From NCBI GenBank assembly GCA_964432995.1, contig CAYSPU010000133.1, forward strand, positions 1 through 16,086: 16,086 nt of DNA. Direction: 5' to 3'. The notes under the pieces are model-generated. The model searched no databases. It had not been told where the DNA came from and was given only the letters and a program-made list of their open reading frames with translations. Source of the DNA: CAYSPU01 sp964432995 (GTDB taxonomy: Bacteria; Verrucomicrobiota; Verrucomicrobiia; Limisphaerales; JAHDYP01). The position numbers and the translations under genes are program-made. Shown one piece after another: positions 1 to 8,045 of this stretch (the stretch's first letter is position 1; the number at the start of each line of letters is the position of its first letter).

Positions 1-723
1 GACGTCAGCCGCGAACGCTACGCCGCGCCCGATGGCTGGCAACCCATCCCATTCTTCCACGCCGTCTATCACGGATACGGCGTCTTCTACGGGAACTACT
101 CGTCGCTCACCATGCCACCCTACGACGACCTCTGGCCCGCGGAGTTCGCGCCGAAGGAACCGCTCGCCCTGCTCGACCGGAAGTTCTCACGCCAATTCTG
201 CCTCGAACAAGCGCGCTCGTTTGTCTGGGGCCAACAACCCACCATCGCCAACTTCCGGCCCTCCCATCTCCGCGAGCGCGCCGCCGAAATCGCCTTCGTA
301 ATCCGCCTCGCCAAGCTGCGGAGCCTCGCCCTGCAGCACCTCCAGGACGGCGTCATGCTCCCGCCGCCCGCCGTCGAAGCGCCGTTCGAGGAGATCCCGA
401 TGTCGCGGCTGTCGATCTACGCCGGCCAGCAAGGCGCGCCCAAGGAATTCCGCAAGACCGTCCCGCTCGTGCTCGCCTCCGCCTGGCGCGCCGCCGACGG
501 CGAGGTCGCCGTCGCCGTGGCCAGCATCGCCGACCAACCCCTCACTCCCACGCTCATGCTGGACACCGCGCGGTGCGGCCTCCCGAAACACGGACAGGTG
601 TGGTCGGTCAGTCCCACCCGAACCGAGCCGATGGCAGGTTTCCACGGGAAAACGGTGACTCTGAAACCCGCCCTGGACCCGCTCGACGCCCGAGTCCTTC
701 TCTTGCGCTCCAAGCCGCGGTGA
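1..723 (+). CDS. DUF6259-like glycosidase-related protein, C-terminal part (5' end outside window)
   Basis: The frame is open from the first base to a TGA at 721-723 and gives about 240 residues with no start, so this is the C-terminal end of a larger protein. The visible part has the pattern I associate with DUF6259 proteins of Verrucomicrobiota: an aromatic stretch FYGNYSSLT, then PPYDDLWPAEF, LDRKFSRQF, FVWGQQPTIANF and a helical segment with RLAKLRS. The last ~110 residues look like a beta-rich terminal domain and include the stretch FHGKTVTLKPALDPLDARV. DUF6259 proteins are thought to be TIM-barrel proteins related to glycoside hydrolases, but no substrate is established. Location cannot be judged because the N-terminus is missing. 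Two further glycosidase-type genes follow on the same strand, which supports a role in carbohydrate breakdown. The family call is from memory of motifs; the reading frame itself is secure. Confidence 0.72.
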   Translation, partial: DVSRERYAAPDGWQPIPFFHAVYHGYGVFYGNYSSLTMPPYDDLWPAEFAPKEPLALLDRKFSRQFCLEQARSFVWGQQPTIANFRPSHLRERAAEIAFVIRLAKLRSLALQHLQDGVMLPPPAVEAPFEEIPMSRLSIYAGQQGAPKEFRKTVPLVLASAWRAADGEVAVAVASIADQPLTPTLMLDTARCGLPKHGQVWSVSPTRTEPMAGFHGKTVTLKPALDPLDARVLLLRSKPR

Positions 724-992
724 GTGGGGGTTCGAACTGGAGACCACCAAGAACCGCAAAGGACTGCACGCCACGAGCCTCGCCTCTGCAGTCCTCTGCG
801 CGCTTCTGTTGAAAACCCGCAAGGAATCATCCCTCCGTTTCCTCCGCTGTCTCCTGTTCAACCGCCGACGGCTACGGATGAACACGAATCCAACCTGTAA
901 ACTTCCGCGCCTCGTTCCCGTGGAAGTCAGAATCGAGGGGCGCTTCGATTCCATGCTTGCGGGATACCTTCGAGTGGGGCGAACCTCGGAGC
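724..992. other. Intergenic region with degenerate repeat-like text
   Basis: No convincing gene lies here. The stretch contains short phrases such as AACCGCAAAGGACTGC (753-768), CCTCTGCAGTCCTCTGCGC (782-800) and GGATGAACACGAATCC (876-891). These resemble low-complexity intergenic repeats I have seen in Verrucomicrobiota genomes. That resemblance is from memory and is weak. I see no promoter or terminator I would defend. Confidence 0.3.
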
Positions 993-2054
993 GTGTACTT
1001 CAGGCTTCATCCCCTCTCGGTAGCTCTGACGCTCTCCGCGATCTCGCTAATCCCAGGACCTCGAGCGGCCTCCGATCGTCCTGCCGCACGAAATCCGATC
1101 GCCACCCGCACGATCCTCGAGATCCGCGAGGATCGGTTCACCCTCAACGGCACGCCCACCTTCCTCCTCGGCTTCAGCTATTACGGCGCCTTGGGCGCCT
1201 CGGAGGAGTCCATCCGCAAGGACCTCGAGGACGCGAGCCGCGCCGGATTCAACTGGCTCCGCGTCTGGGCCACCTGGAATGCGTTTGATCACGACGTCTC
1301 CGCCGTGGGCACAGACGGTCAGGCCCGCGAGCCGTTCCTCGGCAAACTCCGCTGGCTCGTCGCGGAGTGCGACCGCCGTGGCATGGTCGTCGATGTAACC
1401 CTCACCCGCGGCCGGGGAACGCCGACTGCCCCGGCCCGGGGTTGCGTGGAGGGCCTCGACGGACACCAACGCGCCGTCGAGACGCTCGTGACCGCCCTCA
1501 AACCGCATCGGAATTGGTATCTGGACCTGGCGAACGAACGCGACGTCCGCGACGCGCGCTTCGTGCCGGCCGAGGAGTTGACGAAACTGCGCGAACGCGT
1601 CCGGCAGTTGGACCCGACACGACTGGTCACCGCCTCGTTTGGCGGCCACGACCTTTCCGAGAAGGACATCCGCGAGGCGCTGATGACGGCCGGCGTCGAC
1701 TTCCTCGCGCCGCACCGGCCGCGCGCCGCGGAATCCCCCGCCCAAACCGAGACGCAGACCCAACGGTGTCGAAACCTGCTGCGGCAAATGGGGCGGACAG
1801 TGCCGGTGCACCATCAGGAACCCTTCCGCCGCGGCTACGGCTCGTGGGAGCCGACCGCGGCGGATTTCCTCACCGATCTGCAGGGGGCGGTCGCAGGCGG
1901 CGCGGCCGGGTGGTGCCTCCACAACGGCTCACAACGCCCCACCCAGGACCAACAGCCGCGACGGTCGTTCGACCTCCGCCAAAAACGTCTGTTCGATCAA
2001 CTCGACGCGGAGGAACGGAAGGTCGTCGCCGAAGCCAAAACCCGGTTGCCGTAG
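993..2054 (+). CDS. Secreted GH5-like (cellulase-superfamily) TIM-barrel protein
   Basis: The 353-residue protein read from GTG 993 begins MYFRLHPLSVALTLSAISL, a plausible signal peptide ending near PRAAS, so export is likely. The frame stays open upstream to a TTG at 957 (365 residues), but that extension would bury the signal. Neither start has a good ribosome site. The body reads as a GH5-type (beta/alpha)8 barrel: an early LNGTPTFLLGFSYYG strand, FNWLRVWATWN, a GMVVDVTLTRG strand, then LDLANERD, whose Asn-Glu (Glu at residue 182) matches the acid/base position of clan GH-A. VPVHHQEPFRR holds Glu276, the likely nucleophile, near the seventh strand. Both expected carboxylates are therefore present, but the protein is shorter and more divergent than textbook GH5 cellulases, so the substrate is unknown. 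It lies between two other glycosidase-like genes. A role in glycan hydrolysis is inferred. Confidence 0.75.
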   Translation: MYFRLHPLSVALTLSAISLIPGPRAASDRPAARNPIATRTILEIREDRFTLNGTPTFLLGFSYYGALGASEESIRKDLEDASRAGFNWLRVWATWNAFDHDVSAVGTDGQAREPFLGKLRWLVAECDRRGMVVDVTLTRGRGTPTAPARGCVEGLDGHQRAVETLVTALKPHRNWYLDLANERDVRDARFVPAEELTKLRERVRQLDPTRLVTASFGGHDLSEKDIREALMTAGVDFLAPHRPRAAESPAQTETQTQRCRNLLRQMGRTVPVHHQEPFRRGYGSWEPTAADFLTDLQGAVAGGAAGWCLHNGSQRPTQDQQPRRSFDLRQKRLFDQLDAEERKVVAEAKTRLP

Positions 2055-2344
2055 CCTGGTTCCACCACTGCAGCCCGCACACCGCGATCAGGGGATTCAT
2101 CGGATGGTCCCGGCCAAGGCGGCGCGGCGGCGCCCGCACTCCACGACGCTGGCGCGGCGGCGAACGCGCCCCACGAGGACGCTGGCCGTCTTGGAGTGCG
2201 TCCGCTGCTGCGGCGCTCTCGGAGATCCATTCGCGAACGTCGGCGTGACGATCCCTTCCACTCCTATGGATTGGTTCTCGACCTTTCCTGTCGCTACCTC
2301 CGACGAGGTGCGCTACTCTCCATGGCCGGACGAGTCAAAACCCT
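2055..2344. other. Intergenic region before the mannosidase gene
   Basis: These 290 bases hold no credible gene. The left half has a compact repeat structure, annotated separately at 2121-2200. The right half (2201-2344) shows nothing I can identify. No strong ribosome site is seen before the ATG at 2345; only a weak GGACGA at 2328-2333. Confidence 0.35.
2121..2200. repeat. Compact internal repeat with flanking inverted arms
   Basis: GGCGCGGCGGCG occurs at 2121-2132 and again at 2151-2162, exactly 30 bases apart. CGCACTCCA at 2135-2143 is the reverse complement of TGGAGTGCG at 2192-2200. Near-copies of CCACGACGCTGGC (2141-2153) and CCACGAGGACGCTGGC (2171-2186) sit between those arms. The arrangement suggests a small REP-like intergenic element, not random sequence, although GC-rich DNA makes short repeats common. 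Confidence 0.4.
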
Positions 2345-5300
2345 ATGCGCCCTTGCCACTCAACCGGATCGAGCCGGAGCACAGCGTGGTCTTTCTCACG
2401 GCTCCTGCTCGCCTGCTCTGGCCTTTTCCTGTGCACCCAAGGTGCGGCTGCCGCGTCGTTCGTCCGCCTGGTCCCTCTCCCGGCGCCCGCGATCGTTGCC
2501 AGCGCCACGGAATACCCGGGCGGCAATTACCCCGCCTCACATCTGCTCGACGGCCAACCGCGCACGGAGTTCTCGTCCGATGGCGCCGGCACGAACACGT
2601 TCGTCGAATTCGAGTGGCCGGCCCCGCAGCGGATCGCCGGGGTCCGGCACGTGGACCGGAACGATCCGGCAACAGTGGCCGCCTCGGAGCTGGTGTTCCT
2701 CAATGCGTCGGGCCAACCCATCCGAACGGTTCCCATCGCCCACGCGAACCGGCGTGGGGGCGTGACCTTTGTGGCCCTGCCGGAACCGGTGACCGCCCGC
2801 CGCGTGCGGTGGCGGATCACCGGCCTGGGACCGGACCGGCACGGCACCGTCGGCGGAGCCGAGATCGCCTTCTTCTCCGCCGCCGAACCGGAACCAAGCC
2901 CGCGCGGAATCGGAATCGAGGTGTGGGCGCAGCCGGCGGTCGAGCGTCGGCCCGAGGGGTTGACGCAGCGTCTGCGCGTGACGGTGGACTATCCGTACGC
3001 GACACCGGCGGACGGGGTGGTTCACGTGGAAGGGCTCGCTCCGGCACCGGTGCGGCTCGAACTCGGGAGTCGGCTGGTCGAGCTCACGATGCCGGCGCCG
3101 ACCGCCGAGAGCGCCTTGGCGGTCGCGGTCGAGGTCGAAGGCCGGACGGTGGCGTCGCGCACCCTCCCCGTGAAGCCGCCGCGGCAGCTCACCATCTACC
3201 TCCTGCCGCATTCGCACACGGACATCGGATACACCGAGATCCAGACGGCCATCGAGGAGAAGCAGGTGAACAACCTCCTCCGGGGCATGGAACTGGCACG
3301 GCAGACGGCGGGTTATCCGGAAGGCGCGCGGTTCGTCTGGAACGTCGAAGTCCTCTGGGCGGCGGATCTCTATTTGCGGCGGCTGGGTCCGGAGGCGCGC
3401 GCGGCGTTCCGGGAAGCGGTGCGGCGCGGCGAGGTGGCCCTGAACGGAATGTACCTGAATGAATTGACCGGGTTGTGCCGGCCGGAGGAGTTGATCCGGT
3501 TGTTTCGGTTTGCCACCGAACTGGCCGAGGAGACGGGCGTGCCGATTCGTTCGGCGATGATCAGCGATGTGCCGGGGTATACCTGGGCGACGGTGACGGC
3601 GATGGCCCAGGCCGGCATCCGCTACTTCAGCGTCGCCCCCAACTACTTCGACCGGATCGGCGACATCCTCCAGAAATGGGAAAACCAACCGTTCTACTGG
3701 GTGTCGCCCTCCGGAAAACAGAAGGTGTTGGTCTGGCTTCCGTGGCGCGGCTACGCCCTGTCGCACATCGTGCACCGGCTCACCCCGCAGGTCGTGGACG
3801 ATTACCAACGGCAACTCGAGCAGACCGGTTATCCCTTTGACGTCGCCTACCTCCGCTGGGCCGGGCACGGCGACAACGCCGTGCCGGAGGCCTCGATCTG
3901 CGACTTCGTCCGCGACTGGAACGCGCGCTACGCCTGGCCCCGCTTCGTCATCTCGTCCACGACGGAAGCCTTCGCCGCCCTCGAACAGCGCCACGGCCCG
4001 CAGATTCGGGAAGTCCGCGGAGATTGGACTCCTTACTGGGAAGACGGCGCCGGCTCCTCGTCGCTCGAGACCGCCCTGAACCGGCTGAGTTCGGACCGCG
4101 TCACGCAAGCCGAGGCGCTCTGGGCGATGCTCGATCCGCGGAGCTACCCGAAGGCCGCCTTCGAAGAGGCGTGGCGCAGTGTGTTGCTCTATTCGGAACA
4201 CACCTGGGGCGCCTGGTGCAGCGTCAGCGAGCCCGCCCGCCAGGAAACCTTGGAGCAATGGTCGATCAAACGCGGATACGCCGCGCAGGCGGACGGGCAA
4301 TCGCGCGAGCTTCTCAGCCGGGCATTGGCGCTGGTCAAGGGCCCCGAGGTGCCGGGCGCTATCGATATCTACAATCCCTCCTCGTGGTCCCGAACCGAGT
4401 GCGTGGTCGTGCCCCGCGATTTCTGCGAGGGGCGCGATCGCGTGACTGACGATCAGGGGCGTCCGCTCGCCTCGCAACGCCTGGTGAACGGCGATCTGGT
4501 CGTCCAGGTGCGCGACCTCCCGCCGTTCGCCGGACGTCGCTTCACGCTTTCCCAAGGTGCCGCGCACGCCGAAGGCCAAACACGCGCGCGCGGCGCCGTG
4601 CTCGAGAATGACCGCGTCCACATCGTGTTGAACGAACAAACCGGCGCCCTGGCCGAACTCCGCCTGGCCGGTCGGGACCACAACCTGGTCGGCACGTCCT
4701 CCGGTCAGGGATTGAACGACTACCTCTATTTCATCGGCGACGATGCGGAAGCGGCGCAGCGCAACGGGCCGGTCCGCATCCGCGTGAAGGAAAAAGGGCC
4801 GCTGGTCGCCTCGCTGCTGGTCGAATCCGACGCCCCCGGCTCCCACCGGTTGATCCGCGAGATCCGCCTGATGGCCGGACAGGACCACGTAGAGTTGCTC
4901 AACGTGGTGGACAAAGCCCGCCTGCGGGCCGGCAGTTACCACGCAAAGGAGGGAAAGGAGAGCTTGAACTTCGCGTTCCCGTTCGACGTCCCCGGTGGAC
5001 AGGTGCGCCTCGAAGTGCCCTTTGGTGTCCTGCGGCCGGATGCCGACCAGATCCCGAGCGCCTGCAAGAACTGGTTCACCGTGGGCCGATGGGTCGACGT
5101 GTCGAACGACGAGTATGGAGTGACGTGGGTGACGTTGGACGCTCCCTTGGTGCAGGTGGGCGGGCTCACCGCCAACCTCCTGAACTCACAGTCCAACCCC
5201 GACGTCTGGCAAAAGGAAGTCGGGCCCACGCAGCGATTCTACTCCTGGGCGATGAACAACCACTGGGGCACCAACTACCGCGCCTATCAGGAAGGCCCCG

Positions 5301-5668
5301 TCAGCTTCCGCTTTGTGCTCTGGCCGCACGCCCGCTACGACCCGTTGGCGGCATCCCGCCTCGCGATCGCCCAGACCCAGCCGCTCGCCGTCATCCGCGG
5401 ACGCGGACCGAAGCCCGACGGCCGCTCGCGTCTGCGACTCTCTTCGGATCAGGTCCTGGTCACCGGGTTGAAGCCCGCCGATGACGGGAAGGGTTGGATC
5501 CTCCGGCTCTGGGGCGGGGCGGGCGTCGACGCGTCCACCCGCATCGAGTGGTCGGATCCGCAACCGACGGGGATCTTCCTGAGCGCGACCGGCGAGCGCG
5601 CCGGACAACAAGCCCAAGGTGATGTTTCCGTCCCGGCCTGGGATGTGGTAACCTTACGGGCGGAGTGA
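2345..5668 (+). CDS. Secreted GH38 alpha-mannosidase-like protein with N-terminal discoidin-like domain
   Basis: This 1107-residue protein starts at ATG 2345 and has a signal peptide of about 37 residues (hydrophobic core SRLLLACSGLFLCTQG, then AAAAS). Residues ~38-180 resemble an F5/8 type C (discoidin-like) carbohydrate-binding domain: YPASHLLDGQPRTEFSSDG near the start and VRWRITGLG near the end. The GH38 catalytic domain starts near residue 283 with LLPHSHTDIGYT. By family analogy His291, Asp293, Asp408 (in MISDVPGYTW) and His619 (in SEHTWGAW) are the zinc ligands, with Asp408 also the nucleophile. The rest, from about residue 690, fits the beta-rich GH38 C-terminal region. GH38 enzymes are retaining, zinc-dependent alpha-mannosidases that remove mannose from glycans. 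Export and the added binding domain suggest an extracellular or periplasmic role on mannose-bearing glycans. The exact linkage is unknown. The length and the complete metal set argue for an active enzyme. Confidence 0.9.
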   Translation: MRPCHSTGSSRSTAWSFSRLLLACSGLFLCTQGAAAASFVRLVPLPAPAIVASATEYPGGNYPASHLLDGQPRTEFSSDGAGTNTFVEFEWPAPQRIAGVRHVDRNDPATVAASELVFLNASGQPIRTVPIAHANRRGGVTFVALPEPVTARRVRWRITGLGPDRHGTVGGAEIAFFSAAEPEPSPRGIGIEVWAQPAVERRPEGLTQRLRVTVDYPYATPADGVVHVEGLAPAPVRLELGSRLVELTMPAPTAESALAVAVEVEGRTVASRTLPVKPPRQLTIYLLPHSHTDIGYTEIQTAIEEKQVNNLLRGMELARQTAGYPEGARFVWNVEVLWAADLYLRRLGPEARAAFREAVRRGEVALNGMYLNELTGLCRPEELIRLFRFATELAEETGVPIRSAMISDVPGYTWATVTAMAQAGIRYFSVAPNYFDRIGDILQKWENQPFYWVSPSGKQKVLVWLPWRGYALSHIVHRLTPQVVDDYQRQLEQTGYPFDVAYLRWAGHGDNAVPEASICDFVRDWNARYAWPRFVISSTTEAFAALEQRHGPQIREVRGDWTPYWEDGAGSSSLETALNRLSSDRVTQAEALWAMLDPRSYPKAAFEEAWRSVLLYSEHTWGAWCSVSEPARQETLEQWSIKRGYAAQADGQSRELLSRALALVKGPEVPGAIDIYNPSSWSRTECVVVPRDFCEGRDRVTDDQGRPLASQRLVNGDLVVQVRDLPPFAGRRFTLSQGAAHAEGQTRARGAVLENDRVHIVLNEQTGALAELRLAGRDHNLVGTSSGQGLNDYLYFIGDDAEAAQRNGPVRIRVKEKGPLVASLLVESDAPGSHRLIREIRLMAGQDHVELLNVVDKARLRAGSYHAKEGKESLNFAFPFDVPGGQVRLEVPFGVLRPDADQIPSACKNWFTVGRWVDVSNDEYGVTWVTLDAPLVQVGGLTANLLNSQSNPDVWQKEVGPTQRFYSWAMNNHWGTNYRAYQEGPVSFRFVLWPHARYDPLAASRLAIAQTQPLAVIRGRGPKPDGRSRLRLSSDQVLVTGLKPADDGKGWILRLWGGAGVDASTRIEWSDPQPTGIFLSATGERAGQQAQGDVSVPAWDVVTLRAE

Positions 5669-5691
5669 TCCGGCCGGTAACGGCGGGCCGG
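5669..5691 (+). terminator. Weak hairpin just after the mannosidase stop
   Basis: CCGGCC at 5670-5675 pairs with GGCCGG at 5686-5691 around a 10-base loop, two bases after the TGA at 5666-5668. No T-run follows, so it is at best a weak or factor-dependent terminator. Confidence 0.22.
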
Positions 5692-5809
5692 CTCGCAACG
5701 TCGGGAACACAGGGTCGGGGAATGCGGTGCCGCCGCACCGATCTGGCGAGTGCAATGCCTGCACGGAAAGCAATGACGTCCGCCACCTGGACGCGCGTGG
5801 GGTCCAGGA

Positions 5810-5831
5810 ATCCCAGTTTCCATTCTGGGAT
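5810..5831. repeat. Small perfect hairpin
   Basis: ATCCCAG (5810-5816) and CTGGGAT (5825-5831) form a perfect 7-bp stem with an 8-base loop. It lies 20 bases before the REP-like element at 5852 and may be part of the same intergenic repeat cluster. No function is implied. Confidence 0.35.
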
Positions 5832-5851
5832 ACCACTTCGCCTGAAAGGTG

Positions 5852-5875
5852 GGGCGACCTCTCCGAGGGCGCCGC
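5852..5875. repeat. REP-like hairpin repeat, copy 1
   Basis: These 24 bases are identical to 7653-7676. Within them GGCGACCTC and GAGGGCGCC form a 9-bp stem with one mismatch around a TCC loop. Both copies lie on the same strand in the non-coding gap before a gene of the secreted trio. The pattern of a short imperfect hairpin repeated between genes is that of REP or ERIC-type elements. Confidence 0.6.
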
Positions 5876-5897
5876 GAGATGCTGCCAGGAACCGGGA

Positions 5898-5932
5898 AAC
5901 GCTCAACGCTCAACGTCCAGCGTCCAACGTCG
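5898..5932. repeat. Five-unit 7-bp tandem array
   Basis: Five consecutive heptamers read AACGCTC, AACGCTC, AACGTCC, AGCGTCC and AACGTCG. The period of seven would shift frame at each unit, so the stretch is unlikely to be coding. This supports placing the start of the next gene downstream, at 6019. The gap 5669-6018 otherwise holds only this array, the hairpins at 5810 and 5852, and no recognisable promoter. Confidence 0.6.
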
Positions 5933-6018
5933 AACCGCCATTCTGCATTCCCGCTCCATGGGAAGGGACGGCCGACCGAGAGCCTCGCCGCCGACAGCCC
6001 GGCAAAACCTGGCGCCGC

Positions 6019-7593
6019 GTGCGCGCATTCGCTTTCATCGCGGCTCTCGCGTGGCCCCTTCTGAGGGCCGCCGCCGCCGACCGCGCGCCGCTCAGCCCCT
6101 TCCAGGGCGGCGAGGTGGCAACGCCCACCAACGAGATCGACCGGCGCGTCTTCAGGCGCCTGGAGAAGCTGGGAATCCCGCCCGCCCCGCTCTGTTCGGA
6201 CGCGGTCTTTGTCCGACGGGTCTACCTGGATGCCATCGGCACCTTGCCGGCCGCTCACCAGGCCAAGGAGTTCCTGCTCGATCGTCGCCCAAACAAGCGC
6301 CGGGTGCTGATCGACCACCTGCTCGAACGCGATGAGTTCGCCGACTACTGGGCAATGAAGTGGTGCGATCTGCTGCGGGTGAAGGCCGAGTTCCCCATTA
6401 ACCTCTGGCCCAACGCCGCCCAGGCCTACCATCGCTGGATCCGAGCGGCCCTCAAGGACAACGTCCCTTACGATCGGTTCGTGCGCGAGATGCTCACCGC
6501 CAGCGGCAGCAACTTCCGCGTCCCCCAGGTCAACTTCTACCGCGCGGTGCAGTCGAAGGAACCCCAGGCAATCGCTCAAGCCGTCGCCCTCACCTTCATG
6601 GGTGTCCGCCCCGAAACCTGGTCCCGGGAGCAATGGTCCGGCCTCGCGGCGTTCTTCGCCCAGGTCGACTACAAGTCCACCGCCGAATGGAAGGAAGAGA
6701 TCGTCTTCTTCAATCCCGAAAAGGCCAAACCCGCGGACATCGCGGCCACCGCCGCTTTCCCGGATGGCACCCGACCCCGCATCCCCGCCGACCGCGACCC
6801 GCGCGCAGTCTTCGCCGACTGGCTCGTCACCCCGCACAACCCCTGGTTCACGCGTAACATCGCCAACCGCGTTTGGTCCTGGCTCCTTGGCCGCGGCATC
6901 ATTCACGAGCCCGACGACCTTCGTCCGGACAACACCCCCAGCCAGCCGGAGTTGCTCGCCTGGCTCGAACAGGAATTGGCCGCTTCCCGCTACGACCTCA
7001 AGCATCTCTTCCGTCAAATCCTGAACTCGCAGACCTACCAGCTCGCGTCCGTCCCGCGCGCGCCTTCTCCCGAAGGCGCGGCCTGCTTCGCCCACTACCC
7101 CGTTCGCCGCCTCGAGGCGGAGGTGTTGATCGACGCCCTCTGCCTCGTCACCGCGAGCACAGAGAAATACAGCAGCCCCATCCCGGAACCGTTCACGTAC
7201 ATCCCCGAGGACCAGCGTTCCATCGCGCTTCCGGACGGCAGCATCACCAGCCCGTTCCTCGAGTTGTTCGGACGCCCGGCCCGCGATACCGGCCTCGAGT
7301 CCGAACGCAACAACCGCCCCACCGCCGCCCAACGCCTCCACCTCCTCAACTCCAGCCACATCCAGCGCAAAATCGAACAAAGCCGCATCGTCCGCTTCCT
7401 CTCCCAGCCCAACCACGATGCGCGAGAAATCGTCGACGGCCTCTACCTCGCCATCCTCTCCCGCTTCCCCACCCAACACGAATTCGAACTCGCCCAAACC
7501 TACTCGCCGTCGGGCACTGTGAAAGGACGCGAAACGGTGGTCGACCTCGCCTGGGCCCTCATCAACAGCCCCGAATTCCTTTGCCGACACTAG
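6019..7593 (+). CDS. DUF1549 / DUF1553 domain secreted protein (no cytochrome domain)
   Basis: Read from GTG 6019 the protein has 524 residues and begins MRAFAFIAALAWPLLRAAAA, a good signal peptide. The frame is open back to 5665, but that extension would translate a REP-like hairpin and a 7-bp tandem array, so I reject it. DUF1549 covers about residues 35-190, with FVRRVYLDAIGTLP, LIDHLLERDEFADYWAMKW and WIRAALKDNVPYDRFVREML. DUF1553 covers roughly 255 to the end, with VFADWLVTPHNPWFTRN, NRVWSWLLGRGI, FRQILNSQTYQL and RRLEAEVLIDAL. These domains are abundant in Planctomycetes and Verrucomicrobiota, and their biochemical role is unsettled. Many relatives carry an N-terminal cytochrome-type haem domain; no CXXCH is present here, so this is a shorter form. 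It is followed by a DUF1501 gene, the usual partner, and the two are probably exported and work together, perhaps in glycan or sulfated-polymer breakdown. Confidence 0.85.
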   Translation: MRAFAFIAALAWPLLRAAAADRAPLSPFQGGEVATPTNEIDRRVFRRLEKLGIPPAPLCSDAVFVRRVYLDAIGTLPAAHQAKEFLLDRRPNKRRVLIDHLLERDEFADYWAMKWCDLLRVKAEFPINLWPNAAQAYHRWIRAALKDNVPYDRFVREMLTASGSNFRVPQVNFYRAVQSKEPQAIAQAVALTFMGVRPETWSREQWSGLAAFFAQVDYKSTAEWKEEIVFFNPEKAKPADIAATAAFPDGTRPRIPADRDPRAVFADWLVTPHNPWFTRNIANRVWSWLLGRGIIHEPDDLRPDNTPSQPELLAWLEQELAASRYDLKHLFRQILNSQTYQLASVPRAPSPEGAACFAHYPVRRLEAEVLIDALCLVTASTEKYSSPIPEPFTYIPEDQRSIALPDGSITSPFLELFGRPARDTGLESERNNRPTAAQRLHLLNSSHIQRKIEQSRIVRFLSQPNHDAREIVDGLYLAILSRFPTQHEFELAQTYSPSGTVKGRETVVDLAWALINSPEFLCRH

Positions 7594-7652
7594 AACCAAG
7601 CATGACGATCCGCAGTGCATCTGATCTCCGTGTGGACCTTCCGCGCCCGGTA

Positions 7653-7676
7653 GGGCGACCTCTCCGAGGGCGCCGC
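7653..7676. repeat. REP-like hairpin repeat, copy 2
   Basis: Identical over 24 bases to 5852-5875 and in the same orientation, 60 bases after the stop of the DUF1549 gene. The two flanks differ (AAAGGTG before copy 1, CCCGGTA before copy 2), which sets the limits of the exact match. Confidence 0.6.
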
Positions 7677-7828
7677 CAAATGCAGTCACCAGACCTCCTG
7701 CCCTCACGCGGACGCTCGCAGGCACGACGAGAGAGGGCGACTTCTCGGCCCTCCTTCGACGTGGGGGAACGCGCGCGGAACATCGGCCGCCGTCTGCCCC
7801 CCGCTACGGCAGCAAAACGGATATCTCC

Positions 7829-7844
7829 CGAGTCAGGTGACTCG
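7829..7844. repeat. Perfect 7-bp stem with 2-base loop
   Basis: CGAGTCA and TGACTCG are exact reverse complements separated by GG. It could be a protein-binding dyad or a repeat remnant; nothing in the sequence decides. Confidence 0.3.
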
Positions 7845-7880
7845 CTCTCGACCTGTCCCCTCCGCCCCGGGGGAGAGGAT

Positions 7881-7896
7881 GCGGGTGAGAACCCGC
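7881..7896. repeat. Hairpin with GAGA tetraloop
   Basis: GCGGGT and ACCCGC pair around GAGA, a GNRA-type loop. It directly follows GGGGGAGAGGAT, a phrase I recall from intergenic repeats of related genomes. There is no T-run, so it is not an obvious terminator. Confidence 0.3.
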
Positions 7897-8032
7897 CGAA
7901 GCCATGCGCACACTGCCCCACCGAACAGGCAAGTAGAAATGTGCGGCCCCGCGCGTCCAAGCCATCGCGACGAGAAGAGGAGGAGCGGCGCCGACGCGCC
8001 GGCTTGCCGACCTCCGACGCGTCGGTTCATGG

Positions 8033-8037
8033 GGAGG
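8033..8037 (+). promoter_or_regulatory. Ribosome binding site that fixes the DUF1501 start
   Basis: GGAGG lies 8 bases before ATG 8046 within a purine run at 8031-8040. It is the best Shine-Dalgarno match in the window and selects this start over the much longer open frame upstream. Confidence 0.7.
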
Positions 8038-8045
8038 GGGACGCA

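Larger units (their letters stand above)
7594..8045. other. 452-bp repeat-rich intergenic region
   Basis: I find no gene here. It contains the second REP-like copy (7653-7676), a degenerate third copy near 7733-7753 (AGGGCGACTTCTCGGCCCT), a 7-bp stem at 7829-7844, a 6-bp stem closed by a GAGA loop at 7881-7896, and a perfect 12-bp palindrome CCGACGCGTCGG at 8014-8025 whose first half CCGACGCG also occurs at 7991-7998. The DUF1501 frame is open through all of this and into the previous gene, but that is a by-product of high GC. Confidence 0.6.

Noticed and set aside
2537..4942. Long minus-strand open frame (801 codons) opposite the mannosidase gene
   Set aside because: It has no recognisable domain and lies fully antisense to a gene with clear GH38 motifs. 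Long antisense open frames are common at this GC content.
5449..7725. Minus-strand open frame of 758 codons across the DUF1549 gene
   Set aside because: It spans the end of one real gene, an intergenic repeat zone and another real gene, and its product is low-complexity Gly/Glu/Asp-rich sequence.
6873..8045. N-terminal extension of the DUF1501 frame (391 extra codons)
   Set aside because: It overlaps the DUF1549/DUF1553 gene in another frame and then crosses repeats. A good ribosome site and a Tat signal set the start at 8046.
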